DNA of 64,000 nucleotides, taken from contig JAPFQT010000088.1 in the NCBI GenBank assembly GCA_027627225.1, positions 124,001 through 188,000 of the forward strand, written 5' to 3'. Of this stretch, positions 1-11,220 are shown in pieces; position 1 is the stretch's first letter, and every line of letters begins with the position of its first letter. A program made the position numbers and the translations under genes. Under the pieces are notes generated by a model. It had not been told where the DNA came from. It did not search any database and saw only the letters and a program-made list of their open reading frames with translations. The stretch is from Congeria kusceri. Its lineage: Eukaryota; Mollusca; Bivalvia; Myida; Dreissenidae.

Positions 1-475
1 AGTAGGCAATTCAAACATGTCTCGCAATTACAACATTAGTAATCAGTAGGCAATTCAAACATGTCTCGCAATTACAACATTAGTAATCAGTAGGCAATTC
101 AAACATGTCTCGCAATTACAACATTAGTAATCAGTAGGCAATTCAAACATGTCTCGCAATTACAACATTAGTAATCAGTAGGCAATTCAAACATGTCTCG
201 CAATTACAACATTAGTAATCAGTAGGCAATTCAAACATGTCTCGCAATTACAACATTAGTAATCAGTAGGCAATTCAAACATGTCTCGCAATTACAACAT
301 TAGTAATCAGTAGGCAATTCAAACATGTCTCGCAATTACAACATTAGTAATCAGTAGGCAATTCAAACATGTCTCGCAATTACAACATTAGTAATCAGTA
401 GGCAATTCAAACATGTCTCGCAATTACAACATTAGTAATCAGTAGGCAATTCAAACATGTCTCGCAATTACAACA
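1..475. repeat. 44-bp minisatellite, about 10.8 copies
   Basis: Virtually identical 44-bp units follow head to tail (AGTAGGCAATTCAAACATGT and 24 more bases), starting at 1, 45, 89 and so on. The array is cut by the left window edge and stops inside a unit at about 475. I saw no variant between copies, which suggests recent expansion or ongoing homogenisation. No coding potential. Confidence 0.97.
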
Positions 476-489
476 TTTTAAGAGGAATC

Positions 490-963
490 TTAAAGGGACC
501 GCACTCCAGATGGTCCAATTGTAAAAACGAAAGAAAATTAACCAAAATACACAATTTGTTTTACATAATCGTATAGAAACATGAAAAAATTAGACACAAG
601 TTTTTATTTACCTGAAAAACAATGATTTCAATATAGTTTTTGTCTTTTTTATTGGTCTAAAATCTATACAGACGCTATAAGTCATTGAGCGATTTAAAAA
701 AAGCGCTGTTTATATTTAGGTTATCACTTGACAGTTTAGTTTTGTCGAGTTGCGCATGCATACATTTTTATCAGGTGCTTGTATTAGGAAATGCCACAGT
801 ATTTATACAGCAGGAATACTGGTTTCAAGAAAAAAAAAAATTCAATGAAATATACAGTTTAGGACAGTATTTGATCATGTTGTATACAAATAATGATGGT
901 TTTACTAATATTTTTACTGTTTAGACGTATGTTGTTTTCCCATCTGGAGTGCACTATCTTTAA
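490..963. mobile_element. MITE-like element with about 24-bp inverted ends
   Basis: The left end (490-513, TTAAAGGGACCGCACTCCAG and four more bases) is mirrored by the right end (939-963), with GCACTCCAGATGG shared exactly in inverted orientation. The 474-bp interior is AT-rich and has no transposase. It starts 15 bp after the 44-bp array. I found no clear target duplication, so the superfamily is unknown. Confidence 0.6.
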
Positions 964-2004
964 TTATAAGATCCACTAAAGATTAACAATTAAATAATAA
1001 CTTCAACAACCTACTTAAAACAAATCAATAGCAACATATCATTTGGAAATTAGAGCTTTTCAGTGTCGTCAAAATAGTTGGTTATTTTGTATTCCTAGTT
1101 GGCACCTGCGTGCTTTTAGTGCATACATAATGACATGCTATTGTACATATATTTTGTGTGTATTCAGATACCTTTGAATGTCTGAACAGATGTCTGAACA
1201 GATGATGACTAATTTATGGTTCAATTATACTTATTACTGGGGGGGAATTTTATCTAAGTATAATCATTATGACGTACAAAATCGACACCTTGAATGCTAC
1301 CATTGTGCTATCATGTCAGTGCTAGTAGGTCTGTTTTTACGAAGGCCAGTAGCTTCACTGACAAATGTTTCAATCTAAAAGCAGATAATTATAAGCGGTT
1401 GCATATTTGTTAGGTATTTGCTTCGTTATCATAGTTGTTTAAAAGTAAGTTCCAAAATGTGTCTATTTTATGTGTGAACATTGGAAATTTGGTATTTTTC
1501 ATGTCGTGTTACAGTGTAGTCCTTCAATTGTAGCAAATTAAATATAATTCTGTCGAAGTTTCTTCAATTTGGCAGTAAAATTCTTCTTTTTTTGTGTGTG
1601 AACAAATTCAGTAATTCATGTCTTTATTGCATAGAAGAACATTTGTCCAAATAAATATGATTGAGGAAGACTCTAACCCAGTGATGGTGCATATAATATT
1701 GAGAATCAATCATATTCAGTGGCATGGCCCATTAATCCAGCTCATTTCATTTCGATAAGTTGTTATGCCTAAACCAGTGTAAATGTTCCTAGTATTCATT
1801 GCACACATGACCTTTCTTTTTTATTGCAGTTATGATTTGGTGCTGTCTGCCAAAATGATGTGTGTAAAAAAGAAAGCTAATGCCTTAGTACTAATGCCTT
1901 AGTTGCTTGCATGGAAAGCTTTGCTCCAGTCCTCTCCGATGGTACGACAATGTAAGGGAAACTGAATGGTACCTTTTAGATGATTAAATGAATATTTCTG
2001 TAAC
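964..2004. other. AT-rich intergenic sequence
   Basis: No exon with credible splice sites, no RNA gene and no clear repeat seen. A 66-codon ORF at 1178-1378 begins with a duplicated MSEQ motif but looks like chance. Confidence 0.5.
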
Positions 2005-2822
2005 TTTATGCCCCCACATTAGAGGGTGGGGGGACCTATAGATTTGCCCTTATCCGTCCGTCCGTCGGATATATGTGTCGAGCATAACTCAAAAAGTTTA
2101 ATTTCTAGATTGATGAAACTTTATAAGCATATTCATATCCAAGCAGTGGATTATGGCAAGAAGATTTTAAAAGTTTTTAATATAGCCATAAAAGGAAAAA
2201 AGGCCCCACCCCCTGGCAGCCATGTTGTTTTAACAAATCATCATAATATGAAGTATTTTGGTAGAGGACCACCCAAGAAACATTCATACCAAGTTTGGTT
2301 ACTTTCTTCCAAGTGCTTTCAGGGAAGATTTTTTTAAGTTTTCAATATAGCTATAGAAGGAAAGAAGGCCCCGCCCACTGGTTTCCGCGTTTTTTTATTA
2401 ATCAAAATAATTTGAGGAATTTTGTTAGAGGACCACCCATGTAACATCCATACCAAGTTTGGTTAATTTACACCAAGCTGTTTCAGAGAAGAAGATTTTT
2501 AAGTTAATTGATGACGACGATGACGGACAATGACGACAGGCACCAGACGGTGACTGACCAGAAAAGCTCACCTTTGAGCACTTTGTGCTCAGTTTTGCTA
2601 TTCAATTAACATTAGTACTTTATTTCAATCAATATATTGTGAGGTGCTCATTTTCAAATTGAACATGTTTTAAAAATCAATCACAGCTTCTGTCAAGATT
2701 GTAAATGCTGACTGATAGTATTTAATACCTCATCATGTGTTCAAAACTAGGTCAAAAACTAGGTCAGTTTAGTTCCTTAGCACCTCAGGTGAGCAAACTA
2801 GGGCCTTTTGGCCCTCTTGTTT
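2005..2822 (-). mobile_element. hairpin-ended non-autonomous element
   Basis: One end reads ATGCCCCCACATTAGAGGGT (pairing CCCCAC/GTGGGG); the other (about 2798-2822) reads GGGCCTTTTGGCCC followed by TCTTGTTT, which on the minus strand is the opening hairpin of the copies at 57708 and 62352. Inside are two diverged modules with 'gaggaccaccca' and 'taccaagtttggttac', and a short hairpin TGAGCACTTTGTGCTCA near 2575. No ORF of transposase type is present. The orientation is that in which the GGGCC hairpin is 5'. Confidence 0.6.
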
Positions 2823-3429
2823 CTTCAATCAATATATTATTCCTACTTGAAAATATATTTTCGAGAGAAATGGGAATATGTCTTTTTTTATTATGTGTCT
2901 ATATTTATGGGGAATACCATCAATATGCACCTTTACAAATCAACAAAAAAAGCAAGAATAAAAGACAAATAGCTTGGCTTAAAGGCACTGGGTCCCTTTT
3001 GAATTAACACTATTTTGAAAATACTATAATTCCAATTGTTTTTAGAAATGACATATGTTAAAATGGGTGTTCAGAAATACAGACAAGCACAAAATAAAAC
3101 AGATTAACAATTCAACCAACGCAGCCAATCGCCACCATAGCAGAATTAATAAATAGGATATAATTGCTTGTTACCACTGTATTTGATTATGGTTTGCATT
3201 AGATTTTTGTTCATATTTTCCACAGTGCGATTACCAGGCGGGAGAGACCCAGGAAGACATATAGGCTGCTGACACTATCCTCTAGATAACAGACTGACGG
3301 TTCAGCAGTGTTTGCTGACGCCCACAAGATGGTGAAACAGGCCTGGCATGTCGTAGGTAGTGTAGAGTGATAGAACTCAAACGAACGCTTACGACCTTTA
3401 CATACAGAGTAACATTAACTGTAGACAAT
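2823..3429. other. intergenic, no clear gene
   Basis: Mostly AT-rich. A more GC-balanced patch at 3226-3355 follows a plausible acceptor (ttttccacag) and could be an exon of a non-coding transcript, but no reading frame stands out. Confidence 0.35.
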
Positions 3430-4330
3430 TACCAGTAGTTCATGTGTGTGCCATAGAAACATGGGGTGGTCAAGGAATAATTACTGGATACTATTTGAAA
3501 ATGTGAACAAACATACTGCGTATAAGTTCAGTGTGTTAAGTAGTTGTACATGATTTTGAAGCAGTCTGCATAGTCCTCATCATGCATATTTAAAATAAAG
3601 CATGATGAAGTCTTTACTTGTATCATAGTAATAACAGCATCCACATGAGTTGCCTTATTTCGTATTATATTATGATATTACACAGTTGATGTATGTGGGA
3701 CTTATGGGCGTGCCAGTGATGTACAGAGCACAGATTGGTCAGCCAGGGTTTCGAGTTCTGTAAGCAGCGGGAATGGAGCTCGTGCCAGACACTGGACCTA
3801 TACTAGCAGAAGTGACTGTCATTTCAACAGTTGTCAAGTCGAGGTTCGCACCCCGAGGTTCTGCCGAGGTATGATGATCTGCTGTCCAAAATGTGGTATG
3901 GTTTTACCCAACAGAATTTTAGCTTACATGATCTTTAACTGTGAGGAACTGTATTGTGGTCAGTCATTGTCTGTCGTGCGTTGTTCATTGTACGTCAATC
4001 ATTCTGAACGACGTTTTGCTTTAAACAACTTCTCTGTAACCGCTGGATGGAAGGTGAACATACGGGGCATTATGTTCAGATGCCTTTATATAAACATGAT
4101 CTTTACAGAAAAACCGGTAATAAAATGGTGCAAACTTTTCCCAGTGGAGACTCAACCTATAGAAAATATTATTACATCAAACAGACATTTTATTTAAAGT
4201 TTGAATGGGAGTCCTCACAGATACAGCTGAAATCCACATTTGATTCTGACAGTGTGCTCTGTTAATTTGTGTATTTTAATTAATGTATTTCAAGACAAGA
4301 GTTTTTAGACTGCTTTTACTGACAGCATAT
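3430..4330 (+). repeat. first copy of an old tandem duplication
   Basis: Landmarks in this segment recur in order further right: CATAGAAAcatGGGGTGGTC (about 3451 and 4388), TACATGATT (3547 and 4439), CACATGAGTT and TACACAGTTGAT (3650-3690 and 5468-5515), CAGACACTGGACCT (about 3786 and 5554), GAAGTGACTGT, GTCAAGT and CTGTCCAAA. The offset is about 0.9 kb on the left and 1.8 kb on the right, because the second copy contains an inserted element. Short ORFs at 3871-4265 are not conserved between the copies, so I do not call them genes. Confidence 0.65.
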
Positions 4331-4359
4331 GAGTTCAATATGGCCTTGCCGTACAGAGT

Positions 4360-6080
4360 GATGTCAATGGGTAATAAATATGTGTGTCATAGAAAGCTGG
4401 GGTGGTCGTGGAAAATGTTTCCGTGTTTTAAGCAATTTTACATGATTGTATAGTAGTGTGGTAAATGTTTTAGCTAACAGTATTATTACTTAGCTAGTTA
4501 AATCAAAGGGTACCTAGTTAAATCAAAGGGTACAGATTGCCTTCCAGCCAAGCGCCTGGCATATAGGATAGGAATCGTGAGTTAAGATGTTCATCAGTAA
4601 AGATGTCCTATAAGTCAAAACTGGCTGGCCCATAATTGCGAGAGGTGTCACTATAATATACATACACTTTACTTTTTATGCCCCCACTTTGGCGGGGGGT
4701 GGGATATAGATTTTCCCTTGTTCGTCCGTCTGTCCGTCAGATTTTTGTGTCGGGCATAAATCAGAAAGTATAACTGCTAGAGTGATGAAACTTAATAAGC
4801 ATATTCATCAGCATCGGGGCTAGTGCACAGGATATTTGGTGCAGTTTTTTCCGACATCAGCGGAGTTATGGCCCTTTTTTAGCACAAAATGACATTTTTG
4901 GACTTGTGTCACGCGTAACTCAAAAAGTATTTTGCTGGAGTGATGAAACTGTACAAACATATTAATCAGCATGTGAACTTGTGCACCTAGGTATATTGGT
5001 TCAATTTTTTCCAGCATTAGCAGAGTTATGGCCCTTTTTTTAGCCAAAAATGACATGTTTTGATTGAGTTGCATTTTTTACTCTAAAAGTATTAATATTA
5101 GAATGATGACACTTTAAAAACATAATAATCAGCATGTGAACCTGTGCACCTGGGTATTTTGGTGCATTTTTTTCAGACATCAGCGGAGCTATGGGCCTTT
5201 TTTAGCAAAAAATGACATTTTTGGATTCGTGTCGTGTGTAACTAACAAAGTATAACTGCTAGACTGATAAAACTTTATGAACATATTCATCAGCATGTGA
5301 ATTTGTGCACCTGGATTGTTTGTTGCATTTTTCCCAACATCAGCAGAGTTTTGTGACAACTGGCAGAATGTGGGTGCATCCGTGTCCTAAGTACACTCGT
5401 CTAGTTACTATTACATGTTTAAAAACATATAGGTTATATAATGTATGGTTATAATTTTGAACACCACATGCACATGAGTTCCCATATTATTCAGTTGTAT
5501 CCTTGTTACACAGTTGATATACGAAGGACACATCAGACAGCCAGGGACTCGAGTCAGACACTGGACCTGTACCGACCTCTCTCCTGCCTAGGTGGAAGTG
5601 ACTGTGGCTGTGATAATTGTCAAGTTGAGAATTGCAACTGGAGGTCTTGCCATGGTAAGATGACCTTGATATCAACAACAGTCACAGCCTCAGTGGCATG
5701 CTGTCCAAATGTAGTATGGCTGCACCATTGATCTCTAAGAATGGTTTAATGTGGTCAATCATTGTCCGTAGTTGTTTATTGTAGGTCATTCGCTGTCAAC
5801 AGTCTGCTTACAAAAACTCTGAAACCACTGAATAACAGAAACAATTGTTATTAAGCCATCAAATAAAGTTGACAGACAAAATAAGTTCAAAATGTAAATA
5901 TTTAAAAATCAGTTTCTGTCTCATTGGAGTGCCAACCCAATTTATTAATTATTTTATCCAACAGATTTTTAAATTTAAAGTCTGAGTGTGAGTCTTTACA
6001 GAATTTAGCAAGAAACCATATTCGATACTGACAGTGGGCAACACCTTTCATGTGTTTAAGACAGGATTCGTATGGCTTTT
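4360..6080 (+). repeat. second duplication copy, split by an insertion
   Basis: This is the diverged partner of 3430-4330. Similarity runs from about 4360 to 4470, is lost across about 0.9 kb that includes the element at 4675-5390, and resumes at about 5440. Identity appears to be roughly 65-75 percent by eye, so the duplication is old. The ORF at 5441-5731 lies in the duplicated part but does not match an open frame in the first copy. Confidence 0.6.
4675..5390 (+). mobile_element. modular element of four ~155-bp units
   Basis: It opens with the hairpin-like TGCCCCCACTTTGGCGGGGG and a CCGTCTGTCCGTC motif also seen at 2050, then carries four diverged units (anchors 'atcagca' at about 4807, 4967, 5128 and 5289) that each include CAGCGGAGTTATGGCCC-like and TGACATTTTTGGA-like stretches. 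Non-coding; the 84-codon minus-strand ORF here is a by-product of the module. It lies inside the second copy of the 3.4-6.1 kb duplication. Confidence 0.65.
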
Positions 6081-6363
6081 ACTATTGAAGATTTCAGAAT
6101 ATTACCGTTAATCAGTGGAATTGTTTTAAAAATGAATTAACAAAAATCAAACCAGTTTACATTTTGAGGAAGTGACTAGTGTGATATAATATTCAGTGTG
6201 GGATTCTCCTACATAATAAACACTGTATTGACATAACGTTCATTTTATCAGTACACACTTAAATCAACTGCCTTGGGTCAGTGTGATAATGTGGTTTAAA
6301 GTAAACTGATATTCAACTACAAGCCTTCTTTGTGGTAGTGCAAAGTTGAAAGTAATCTAATAC

Positions 6364-6388
6364 TCACGTGACCTAATACTCACGTGAC
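6364..6388. promoter_or_regulatory. two tandem TCACGTGAC E-box sites
   Basis: Two copies of TCACGTGAC (6364-6372 and 6380-6388) lie 16 bp apart in a perfect short duplication, about 220-245 bp upstream of the TRIM-like start codon. The core matches the palindromic E-box bound by bHLH-ZIP factors of the MITF/TFE/USF type. A plausible acceptor at 6523-6524 (tttgttttttctag) means the first coding exon may have a spliced 5' leader, in which case these sites would be intronic or in the promoter of a proximal start site. Confidence 0.4.
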
Positions 6389-6608
6389 AGTTCACATAGT
6401 AACACTGTTTACTGGTATGAGACCACTGAACATCATTTGAATGTTATCTTAGTTTCTGTTCGGTTCGGAGTCTTTTCTGTCTGGATTATTGACACAGGCA
6501 TTTCATTTGTTTTGTTTTTTCTAGAATATGTACCTATAAATGTTTTAACAAAAACACTGTGACATTGTTATATCAATTAAATTAAACTCATAAAAGTTGA
6601 AAGTCAAA

Positions 6609-9600
6609 ATGGCTTCTGTTGCTAACCGTTCTCGTAGGGTTAAAGACTTCCTTTGCTCAGCCTGTATAGATCGGAATCTTGAGGAATCAGCAGACATTTA
6701 TTGTGAAACATGTCACAAGTTTTATTGTAAAAAATGTGTTCAATTACATGGTCAGTTGTTTACTAATCATACCACATGTGGAAGGGGAGAAATGATGAAG
6801 TGGCCTGTGTCCAAGGAAGTTGTGGACTTTTTACAGAAATGTGAACTACACAAGGATGAAGAACTGACACAGTTCTGCAATGACCACAGTCAGCTGTGCT
6901 GCACAAATTGTGATCACAGGTATCAAAGATATAATTATTGTTATTGATATCAATACATTTAATTTTAACAATTTAATTCAATCATATTTTATGCACTGTT
7001 AAATATTAACAATGACACTGTTCTTTAACAAATTCATATATTTATGTAATTAAGAAGTAGTGATAATTTTAGAACCATATTTATTAATGTCACCAAGCAT
7101 ATGGTTTTAAATCAGTTTGATTTAAACACTAATAATGTGTCAAACTATCAAGTTGAGAACTAAACAAATATATCAAGAAATCATTGTATTAAACAATAAT
7201 TAACAGAAATGCCAGATAACAGTTTAACAAACTAATTGTATTTGCTTGGAAACGAATAGCTAAGTAAACTGGATGAATGTATAATGAGTTGAAGTACAGG
7301 TTGAAGTTAACTGTTCTATCAGCTACACATTTCATTATTTTTAAGCTCGACACAATTCACAAAATAGTTCGAGCTATACTACTCGTCCGTTCGTCTGCGT
7401 CAGCATAATGCTCTGGTTAAGGTTTGCGTGCAACATGTCCATATCTCTATAACTACTACAGATATTTAATTGAAACTTCACACTACGTGGTTAGGGTCAT
7501 TATGTGAGGTCACTAACCAAGACCTCTGACCTGCAATTTAGCAGAATTTAGCCCCTTTTTGTACTTAGAAAATAAGGTTAAAGTTTGCGTGCAACAACTC
7601 CATATCTCTATATCTACTACTCCATATCTCTACATCTTCTACAGATATTCAACTGAAACTTCACACATGCCTTCAGGGTCATTATATAAGGTCACTGTCC
7701 AAGAACCACAACTGTGACCAGTATTTTAACAGAATTATGCCGCTTTTTCTACTTAAATAATTCAGGTTACAGTTTGTGTGCAAGAGACAATTCAGGTTAA
7801 GGTTTGCTTGCAATAAGTACATATCTCTGTAACTACTACAGATTTTCAATTGAAACTTCACACATGTGTTTGGGGTCATTATGTGAGGTCACTAACATAG
7901 GCCCATAACTCTGACCTGCAATTTAGCAGAATTGTGCCCCTTTTTTGTACTTAGAAAATCAGGTTAGAATTTGTGTGCTAGCACACAAATTCTAACCTGA
8001 TTTTCTATCAAATATGAGGTCGAGCATTCAGCACCTTAAAATGACATATTTTTCGAAATGGGCTTCTACTTTTTTAATACTCTTATAATCTTTTTTGTTT
8101 TCAGTCAATGCATTACGGTGACACTTATTCCTGAGTCTGCCAAAAACCAGTCCACAGACCTGCAGCAACTGTCTGTCGAACTCCAAGCTATTCGAAAAGA
8201 ACTAAACAGCCTGCAAAATAGTCTGGAGGCCAGCAAGCAGTCTCTGCAGGGTTCATATGATGAACATGACCGATATGTGGGGAAAGAAATCGAGCAGAAT
8301 ATAAGTTCCATTTTTGATAAATGTGATATTAGTACTTATCAAAATGAGCAAAACATGAACGAAGAAATGTCCAGGAAAATAATTAGCACGTTGGACGAAC
8401 TTAAGAGTAGTACTGTAAAGGAAATGGAGGAAATGAAAGATGAACATGTGAGCCTGAAAAATTCTCTTCAGAGTGCTATTCACAACTGCACTGGGCTTCA
8501 GTATGACTTGAAACGGCTCCATGAAGCCATGCAGAAAATTGGGGATGATAAGGAACTCTCCTTTATAGCCAGCAAGAAATGTCTGCACAAAATACAACAG
8601 GCATTGACAGTGCTGGGGAAGTCAGACCAAGTGTTCACCATGCCGAGCAAGTCTGAGCACAAGTTGTGTATATCTGGTTATTTAGTTGGATGCTGGATCG
8701 GTGGCATATGTGTTCTCCCTGATGGCCAGATTCTTGTTGTAGACTACAGTAATCAGAACTTAAAGCTGCTGGACCAGCAGTACAGGGTGCTTACTCGTTG
8801 TGATGTGTCTACTAATCCATGGGACATGTGTCATATAACACACAGTGAAGTTGCTGTTACTGTGACTGATGCTAACACACGTGAGATCCAGTTTATCTCA
8901 GTCAACAATGGGCAGCTGGTGAAGGGCAGGAAGCTTCAGTTACCACATCACTGTATAGGTATCGCCCACCACCAGGGGGAGCTGTATGTCACTGATAATA
9001 CTGCACTGTACAAGTACACGCTGAGTGGGAAACTGGTCAGCAAGCTGTATGAGGATACATCAGATAGATATACAGGTTAGAATCATGGCGGGTTCATCCG
9101 GATATTATTAGAAATATGTATCATAAAGTAATTGTAAGACTGCATAGTTGTAGAATGTACATGTGTCAGTTTAAGTTTATAACAGCAGTTAAGAATGATT
9201 TTCAGTATTTTTGATTTATATATATAAGTTATCAGGCATTTTGACTGTCACTACATGGCATGTCTATAAATAGACACTGAGTGCTGTTCAATGACACACC
9301 TTGTGACCTATTGCGTAAACTTTGTGATCTGGAAATAACTATACATGTATAATGACTTTTATAATTAACATTGCTTCATAACATTATATTCAATCAATAA
9401 ACCTCAAATTGTTGTATTTGAAATTTGAGAAATTTCCTTATTTATGTTTATAAAATTATAAAATTAACAACAGTTACTGGCTTTTATAACTGGTGAAGAA
9501 GAACTAGATAGAAAAGTTCCATTCCCATTTGTTTTGAAACATTATTTTCTTGTAGTAAAATGTTACAAACGTAACTACAGTCACAATATTGTACGTGCAC

Positions 9601-10354
9601 GTGTATGAAATATGTCAGCTCGTGTCAATTTCACTAATATGTCAATATATTGTATAATCCTGTATACATGTATAGGAAATCCATTATTACTGCATATAGT
9701 TACATCAGCTGACACATTCATGTGTACATGTTCACTGTACCGTGTAATCGTTTCCATCTGTAATTGTGGTAAATGCAATTCTAACTCACCAGTCAACGTG
9801 TCAAACTTTTAGGCAATAAACTGATACAGAACCTTCCTGTCACACTAAAATATTTATTATTATTGGATTGTATGCAGATCTTTAAGATGCGTAATTGTCT
9901 GTTTAACGACCCATTAATAATACGATGTCACTGCAGTTTGTTTATTAACATTATTAAACATTTAAAGTAATTTAATATCTTGATGTGACTCTGTTTTGCA
10001 GTAGAGAAGTGTGCTGTGAGTCCCACTGGGGATCGTATATACGTCACCAACAACTCCCAGCACAAGCTCCTCACCCTGGCCAGGGACGGGTCGGTACTCT
10101 CTACATTGGAGGACCCTGAACTACAACGCCCACGTGCTGTACATGTGACACCTGCAGGCCAGGTGTTGGTCTGTGGATGGGGGTCCAAGGCTATCATACA
10201 GGTGGACAGGGAGGGCAGGAAGAAGCTGGCCACTCTGGCTACACGCAGGGATGGAGTGAGGTACCCATGGTCAGTCTGCTACAACAGGCACACAGCCTCC
10301 ATCATTGTGGGACAAGATGGCAACAACAACATCCTGGTGTTCAAACTGCAATAG
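6609..10354 (+). CDS. TRIM-like B-box / coiled-coil / beta-propeller protein
   Basis: Three exons, 6609-6919, 8105-9075 and 10002-10354, join in frame to 545 codons (544 residues plus TAG). Junctions are CACAG|GTATCA, TTTTCAG|TCA, ATACAG|GTTAG and TTTTGCAG|TAG; phases 2 and 1 are compatible. I chose the ATG at 6609 (AAAATGG context). Residues 16-54 form a B-box 1-like C-C-C-C-C-C-H-H pattern (C16, C19, C32, C35, C40, C43, H47, H54); 78-106 a shortened B-box 2 (C78, H81, C90, H93, C98, C101, H103); about 122-275 a coiled coil; about 290-544 NHL-like beta-propeller blades (ICVLPDGQILVVDYSNQ is typical). No RING precedes the B-boxes, so intrinsic E3 ligase activity is not expected; the family includes cytoplasmic ubiquitin ligases and immune or RNA regulators. 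Exact ortholog not recognised. Confidence 0.9.
7360..8040 (+). repeat. modular repeat in TRIM-like intron 1
   Basis: Three to four diverged units carry the same landmarks: AAGGTTTGCGTGCAACA, CATATCTCTATAACTACTAC, TGAAACTTCACAC, GGTCATTATGTGAGGTCACT and TGCAATTTAGCAGAATT (units near 7415, 7565, 7795 and, partly, 7955). It begins with AGCTCGACACAATTCAC and ends with GAGGTCGAGCATTCAGCACC. A fragment with the same landmarks lies at about 47200-47270. Non-coding; architecture resembles the units at 4675-5390 and 62950-63590 but the sequence differs. Confidence 0.65.
7952..8007. repeat. perfect 56-bp palindrome
   Basis: Arms of 28 bp (7952-7979 and 7980-8007) are exact reverse complements with no spacer; the centre is GTGTGCTAGCACAC. 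The left arm is the end of a module of the intronic repeat (the AGGTTAGAATTTGTGTGC part), so the palindrome arose by inverted joining of a module end. It sits 98 bp upstream of the exon 2 acceptor and would fold into a stable stem in the pre-mRNA. Confidence 0.95.
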
Positions 10355-11215
10355 CTTACTTTTACATGTATCAGACATTTGTATAATAACAAATATGGTT
10401 ATCTTAAAATGACAGTTTGTAAGTTAGAAATGATTTATTGTGTACTGTGTTATATTTCTGTATAATATACTTTTATCATAATTATGTCAGTATTACTTTG
10501 GAGCCAATAGTATGTGTTATTTGTGTCAAATAAGTGTTTTGGCATTTGTCCTTAACTTGACAAGTTATATATGATGTATGTTAAAGGACAAATACCTGGT
10601 ACAATTTTAATTTAGAAGTCAATGTGTGTACACAAATATACATGTACAATGTACATGACAATTGCTATTTTTAGACTGTCATTTGTACACATATATTTGA
10701 GAAATGTATTTGATCAATTACTTGAAAACGTGACACTGTAATGTTATATAAATACTGGTTTTTGAAATATGAAGGATTTATTGTAATTATCTGCATTGAA
10801 AAGACATTGATGATTTGAGTATTGTTTAGTTTAATCATATAATTTATAAAAAGAAAACATGATGTTAAATTGGTTAATTGTATTTAGTTTTATACTGATG
10901 ATGATTTAATATTGTTTATTATAACATTGATAGTTGTGCTGGAAGTTAAGTGAAAACTATCGGACATAAATAACTTACCTGCTTGTAGTGTTGGATGCAT
11001 ATGCATTTTCTGTTCTGTGTAAGTGATGTATGTTAATCTTCAGACAATGGAGACAGTTAAGATATATAATTATTTTTCATGTATTTAAACATTTATTGAA
11101 AATGCATTGATGACATAATTAAACATATGTGATGATTGTTGTACTGTTTTTTATGTAGCATGTTGTAACAACAAACTTTATATTGTGCGTGTGAATAAAA
11201 TTTTGATTCTTTTAC
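10355..11215 (+). other. 3' UTR of the TRIM-like gene
   Basis: AT-rich sequence without coding potential follows the TAG stop. The first convincing polyadenylation hexamer, AATAAA, is at 11194-11199 and is followed by a T/GT-rich stretch (ttttgattctttt.. gttgtctt), giving an 860-bp 3' UTR. The 3' end is inferred, not seen. Confidence 0.5.
11194..11199 (+). terminator. polyadenylation signal AATAAA
   Basis: The hexamer is followed within 25 bp by a U/GU-rich tract, the usual arrangement for cleavage and polyadenylation. It is the best candidate for the 3' end of the TRIM-like transcript. Confidence 0.5.
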
Positions 11216-11220
11216 CGTTG

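Noticed and set aside
685..924. 79-codon ORF inside the left inverted-repeat element
   Set aside because: No ATG start, no transposase motif, AT-rich composition; shadow of the element.
3871..4265. ORFs of 108 and 72 codons, one with a C-P-x-C-like motif (CCPKCGM)
   Set aside because: The duplicated partner at 5.4-6.0 kb does not keep the frame, and no splice sites or second zinc-ligand pair are present.
5441..5731. 96-codon Cys-rich ORF
   Set aside because: Not conserved as an open frame in the duplicated segment at 3.65-3.95 kb; the start is not supported.
8105..8597. Minus-strand ORFs opposite TRIM exon 2
   Set aside because: Antisense shadows of the coiled-coil coding exon.
10177..10386. 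Alternative frame in TRIM exon 3 (69 codons)
   Set aside because: Overlaps the propeller-coding frame, which has clear similarity to NHL-type blades and a matching splice phase.
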